A stretch of 16,764 nucleotides of DNA from Baffinella frigidus (Eukaryota > Cryptophyceae > Cryptomonadales > Baffinellaceae). The stretch covers positions 71,535-88,298 of the forward strand of contig MU646468.1 of the NCBI GenBank assembly GCA_026770585.1, in the 5' to 3' direction. Of the stretch, positions 14,120 through 16,764 are shown in pieces. The notes below the pieces were generated by a model. It did not search any database. It saw nothing but the letters and a program-made list of their open reading frames with translations, and was not told where the DNA came from. Each line of letters begins with the position of its first letter. Position 1 is the first letter of the stretch. The translations under genes and the position numbers were made by a program.

Positions 14120-14247
14120 CCGGGGTGAATCGTGCATGCGGAGGCGCCTCCCCAAAGAACCCTACACAAGACCTACGCTTAGAGCCCTATGGCGCTCCTA
14201 GGGTGGGGGAGGGGGGGTGGGGGCTCGTTGTGTGCGAGGTTCCCATG
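14120..14247. mobile_element. Diverged MITE relic (M-family)
   Basis: The right end TGCGAGGTTCCCATG is followed by TA, and the left end CCGGGGTGAATCGTGCATG is preceded by TA. The interior has the family's CCCTATGG..CTCCTAGGG and a G-rich stretch. Fragments of the same centre occur near 13745. The stretch 13520-14119 otherwise holds nothing I can support. Confidence 0.5.
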
Positions 14248-14340
14248 TATCGCCAAGGCAAGGTGGGGAATGCTTTAGGACGTTTTGCTTAGGACGTTTA
14301 TGATTTACGGGAATGTGCGTGACCTTTCAAACTGTACACA

Positions 14341-14660
14341 GTGAACCCTGAAGCATGCCGCACCGCAACCCCCAAAACCTAAACCCTAAGCGCTGAAAAC
14401 CTAAACACTAAACCTTCAACCCTCAACCCTCAACCCTACAACCAAAACCTCAAACCCTAAATCCCGACCCCTGAACCCCAAATCCCAAACCGGAAACTGT
14501 AAAAACCTAGAACAAAAACCCTAAACCCAAAAGACTAAACCCCGAACCTTAAACCCTACACCCTAAAAACTAAGCACTAAATCCTAGACCCAAAACCCTA
14601 AACCCTAAACGCTGAACACTAAATCCTGAACCCTCAAAATTCAACACTAAACACTAAACG
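14341..14660 (+). repeat. Highly degenerate CCCTAAA array
   Basis: CCCTAAA, CCCTCAA, CACTAAA and AAACCTA units. More decayed than the intronic arrays; no exon recognised beside it. Confidence 0.9.
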
Positions 14661-14702
14661 CTCTCTCTTGCGCGCGCTCTCTCTCTCTCTCTCTCTCTCT
14701 CT
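14661..14702. repeat. (CT)n microsatellite
   Basis: CTCTCT with a GCGCGC interruption, same type as in introns 2 and 8 of the protease. Confidence 0.85.
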
Positions 14703-14811
14703 TAATGCCGAACCGCAACGTTAAGAGGAAGGATGCCCATGGAAAGGTCAACCTCGGAGTCTGCGGCCCGAGGCGAATAGGTCTGCGTTTCGCGAAGACA
14801 CTATTCATTTC

Positions 14812-14890
14812 TTCGAAAGCGTTGCTTTTTTATACACAAAACGGCGAAATTTGGTGAGATTGATCGAAATCATCGAAAAATAACCCAAAT
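14812..14890. repeat. Dispersed repeat section related to 3150-3240
   Basis: GCGTTGCTTTTTTATACACA then AAAACGGCGAAATTT; see the entry at 3150. Confidence 0.45.
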
Positions 14891-14984
14891 TTGAATTCTT
14901 TCTTTGAAATAAAGGCACGAATTTTAACGGACGTAGACCTGTTCGTGCCCGGGCGCGGACGCACGTGTGTCCCTACGCCAAGTC

Positions 14985-15073
14985 CTTTAGGACCTTTAAG
15001 TTCTTCGAGCTCCCAACATAGGCGGACACCGGAACTGGTTCTGCAGAGAAGCCATGCTTTCTTTCGGATCACA
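14985..15073 (+). repeat. Dispersed repeat R, copy D
   Basis: CCTTTAGGACC...TTCTTCGAGCTCCCAACATA, GGCGGACACCGGAACTGG, CTGCAG, CATGCTTTCTTTCGGATCAC. Closest to copy A. Confidence 0.85.
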
Positions 15074-15242
15074 TTCAGGCCCCCCCCAGTGCAGAGGATC
15101 GCGGCAGAGTCGGAAGCGTTCAGCCCTGGATGCTTTTTTTAGGCGGCATGCGAGACCTAAACAGCCTTTTGCGAGCGCCCTCTGACGCCTTGCCTCGGGT
15201 CCGACGAAATCTAATCTCGGAACACGACAGATTCTGCCCTGC

Positions 15243-15270
15243 TATCTTAGGGCTTCCGACGCCCAAGATA
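15243..15270. repeat. Small hairpin TATCTTAGGGC / GCCCAAGATA
   Basis: 10-bp stem with one bulge; TATCTTA recurs at 15304. The region 15270-15960 has open frames on both strands (for example plus 15340-15500, with LTFLQDLDHARVLEEVLW) and repeated AAAAGTCAA words, but no recognisable gene. Confidence 0.45.
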
Positions 15271-15964
15271 AGGGTAAAAATGCTATTTTAGGCATACAAT
15301 GATGCTATCTTACGCCTTTTGATGTGGACAGATTCTGGTATGTTCCGGGATGAAATCAAATCGAGGAGTTTGACCTTTTTGCAAGACCTGGACCACGCCA
15401 GAGTCTTGGAAGAGGTGCTTTGGTGCTTTGGTGTTTTGTATTACACTCACATCGAAGACCACACCCGCCTCCCTCTTGAGGGGACGGACACAATCTACGG
15501 ATGAGCTCCCCAAGAGGTCGCCAAAAGTTAACTCCCCCGCAAGGCAGTGATTTTCAAAAGTCAACACGCGTCTCCTGAGACGGCTTCAACAAACCGACCC
15601 CCTCGAACACTCCACTGCCAGGCCGGAGATTTTGTAAAAGTCAATTCACCAACAAAATCTGTCAACTTAGAAACGAGGTACCCAGATTGGGTACTTGGAA
15701 AATCGATTTTCGCCTTGAGTTGACTAATACAAAACTGAACCCCTCGAAGACTCTGGCATGGGATGACCTCCGCCGCAAAGGTTGAAATCGAGGCTGGAGC
15801 GTGAGTCATTTCCTTGGGGGAAACGTGCGAATTCGAACCTTGCCCCTGTGAACATGGCGCAATCTCCATTCTCGATTTGTTCAAATTGGACACGAACAGG
15901 TCTACGTTCGTGCCCGGGTGCGGATCCGCTTCAAGTCCCAGGGAAGGTTGCAGGGCGGGAGGAG

Positions 15965-16035
15965 GGTGTAGGGTGTAGGGTGTAAGGTGTAGGGTGTGGG
16001 GAGTAGGGAGTAGGGTGTAGGGGAGGAGGGTGTAC
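15965..16035 (-). repeat. TGTAGGG variant heptamer array
   Basis: Units GTGTAGG and GTAGGGA on plus (CCCTACA on minus), directly beyond the donor of the minus-strand exon candidate. Confidence 0.85.
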
Positions 16036-16108
16036 AATGTCAGAGGGGTCATCTTCGAAGGGCGGATTGTAGGGGTAGATCCTCTGCTCCGAGCACGCGC
16101 ACAGCAAC
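16036..16108 (-). CDS. Candidate minus-strand exon
   Basis: On the minus strand, acceptor CCTGACGCAG| is followed by a 73-base open segment reading LLCACSEQRIYPYNPPFED then DPSDI up to ATT|GTACAC, the same donor style as the protease introns. Both flanks are heptamer arrays with CCCTAAA in the sense direction. No family is recognised. Confidence 0.4.
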
Positions 16109-16119
16109 CTGCGTCAGGG

Positions 16120-16560
16120 TTTGGGGTTTGGGGTGTCGGTTGACAGTTTCGCCTGGGTTTAGGGGTACAGCCGTTGGCGTAGGGTTTAGGTTGAGGGATA
16201 ACCCACGAGAAAATGCCCGTTAGGGGTTGAGGGTTTGGTGTTGAGGGTTTAGGGTTCATTTTGGTTCTGGGGTTAGGGTTTGGGGTTTAGGGTCTAGGGG
16301 TAGAGTGTCTGCTCCGTGCACGCGTAGAGCAACCTGCGTGAGGGTTTGGTGTTTGGGTTCTGGGTTTAGGGTTTAGGGTTTAGGGTTTAGGGTTTAGGGT
16401 TTAGGGTTTGAGGTTTAGGGTTTAGGGTTTAGGGTTTAGGTTTTGGGGTTAGGGTTGACGACACTCTCACTTTGTACAGTCGGGTTTGGGTTGAGGGGTG
16501 AGGGTTGGCAGTTCAGGGTAGAGCCGGCTAAACTGTGGGGTTTAGGATTTTGGGGTTGAG
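16120..16560 (-). repeat. TTTAGGG-type arrays with short islands
   Basis: Perfect TTTAGGG at 16365-16440, otherwise variants. Islands near 16130-16220, 16455-16485, 16505-16540 and 16555-16595 are 30-90 bases and might hold micro-exons on the minus strand, but are too short to judge. Confidence 0.9.
16294..16333 (-). repeat. Partial copy (echo) of the minus-strand exon start
   Basis: On the minus strand, acceptor CTCACGCAG| then LLYACTEQTLYP and a stop, against LLCACSEQRIYP of the exon at 16108. 33 of 39 bases match, and the copy ends directly in CCCTAAA units. Confidence 0.65.
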
Positions 16561-16606
16561 CCTCTGGACCATGCATAGGCTCAACTGCCTGGGTCTGAGG
16601 TTTGGG

Positions 16607-16764
16607 GCTTGGGGTGTGGGGTGTGGGGTGTGGGGTGTGGGGTTTGGGGTTTGGGGTTTGGGGTTTGGGGTCAGGGGATTGGGGTTTAGGGTTTAGGGTT
16701 TAGGGTTTAGGGTTTAGGGTTTAGGGTTTAGGGTTTAGGGTTTAGGGTTTAGGGTTTAGGGTTT
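16607..16764 (+). repeat. Terminal telomere-like array
   Basis: GTGTGGG units, then TTTGGGG units, then from about 16681 an uninterrupted run of about twelve TTTAGGG to the last base. G-rich strand 5' to 3' toward the end is the orientation of a right telomere. Confidence 0.9.

Noticed and set aside
15561-16259. 232-codon minus-strand open frame
   Set aside because: It runs through heptamer arrays and cuts across a better exon candidate in another frame; composition is repeat-like.
1-16764. tRNA, rRNA or bacterial operon features
   Set aside because: No cloverleaf, rRNA core or ribosome-binding-site/operon structure was recognised by eye; the intron structure shows eukaryotic nuclear DNA.

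Overview
The window is nuclear DNA of a eukaryote. Genes are split by introns with GT/AG ends, one protein has a signal peptide and a membrane anchor, and there are many heptamer arrays of the plant/algal telomere type (TTTAGGG, complement CCCTAAA). GC-rich exons, very repetitive short introns and a membrane-anchored pepsin-like protease suggest a microalga or other protist with TTTAGGG telomeres. I cannot name the organism. The last ~85 bases are an unbroken TTTAGGG array in the orientation expected at a right chromosome end, preceded by variant heptamers, so the window is probably subtelomeric.

Layout. 1-900: minisatellite, a 29-bp perfect inverted repeat and tetranucleotide repeats. 900-3100: plus-strand exon candidates separated by CCCTAAA introns, one encoding a transmembrane segment; short minus-strand peptide-like repeats lie at 2.0-2.4 kb. 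3100-4700: repeat-rich, with TA-flanked short inverted-repeat elements (pogo/Tigger-like ends), one nested in another, and a dispersed repeat R that has four copies in the window. 4957-5460: a minus-strand basic, proline-rich protein of unknown function. 5460-6110: a divergent intergenic region with a 51-bp palindrome. 6110-11067: the best supported gene, a pepsin-family (A1) aspartic protease in about 11 exons. 11068-16000: a 47-base G run, TTTAGGG-type arrays, decayed ORFs, an ankyrin-like relic and more R copies. 16000-16764: a minus-strand exon candidate and the terminal telomere-like array.

Main observations. (1) The protease reads in an unusual order: signal peptide, second half of the N-lobe (flap), C-lobe with DSGTS, C-lobe end, linker, then the N-lobe start with VGTP...FDTGS, then a membrane anchor. 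If the assembly is right this is a circular permutation, or a readthrough of tandem copies. (2) Exon edges together with their splice sites are repeated as partial copies ('exon echoes') in adjacent introns at least five times on both strands. (3) Telomere-type repeats fill introns and are always on the C-rich strand in the sense direction, which supplies pyrimidines and CTAAA branch-point-like motifs. Together these suggest ongoing intron and exon remodelling by telomeric or simple repeat DNA and short tandem duplication. All splice junctions are my own by-eye predictions.
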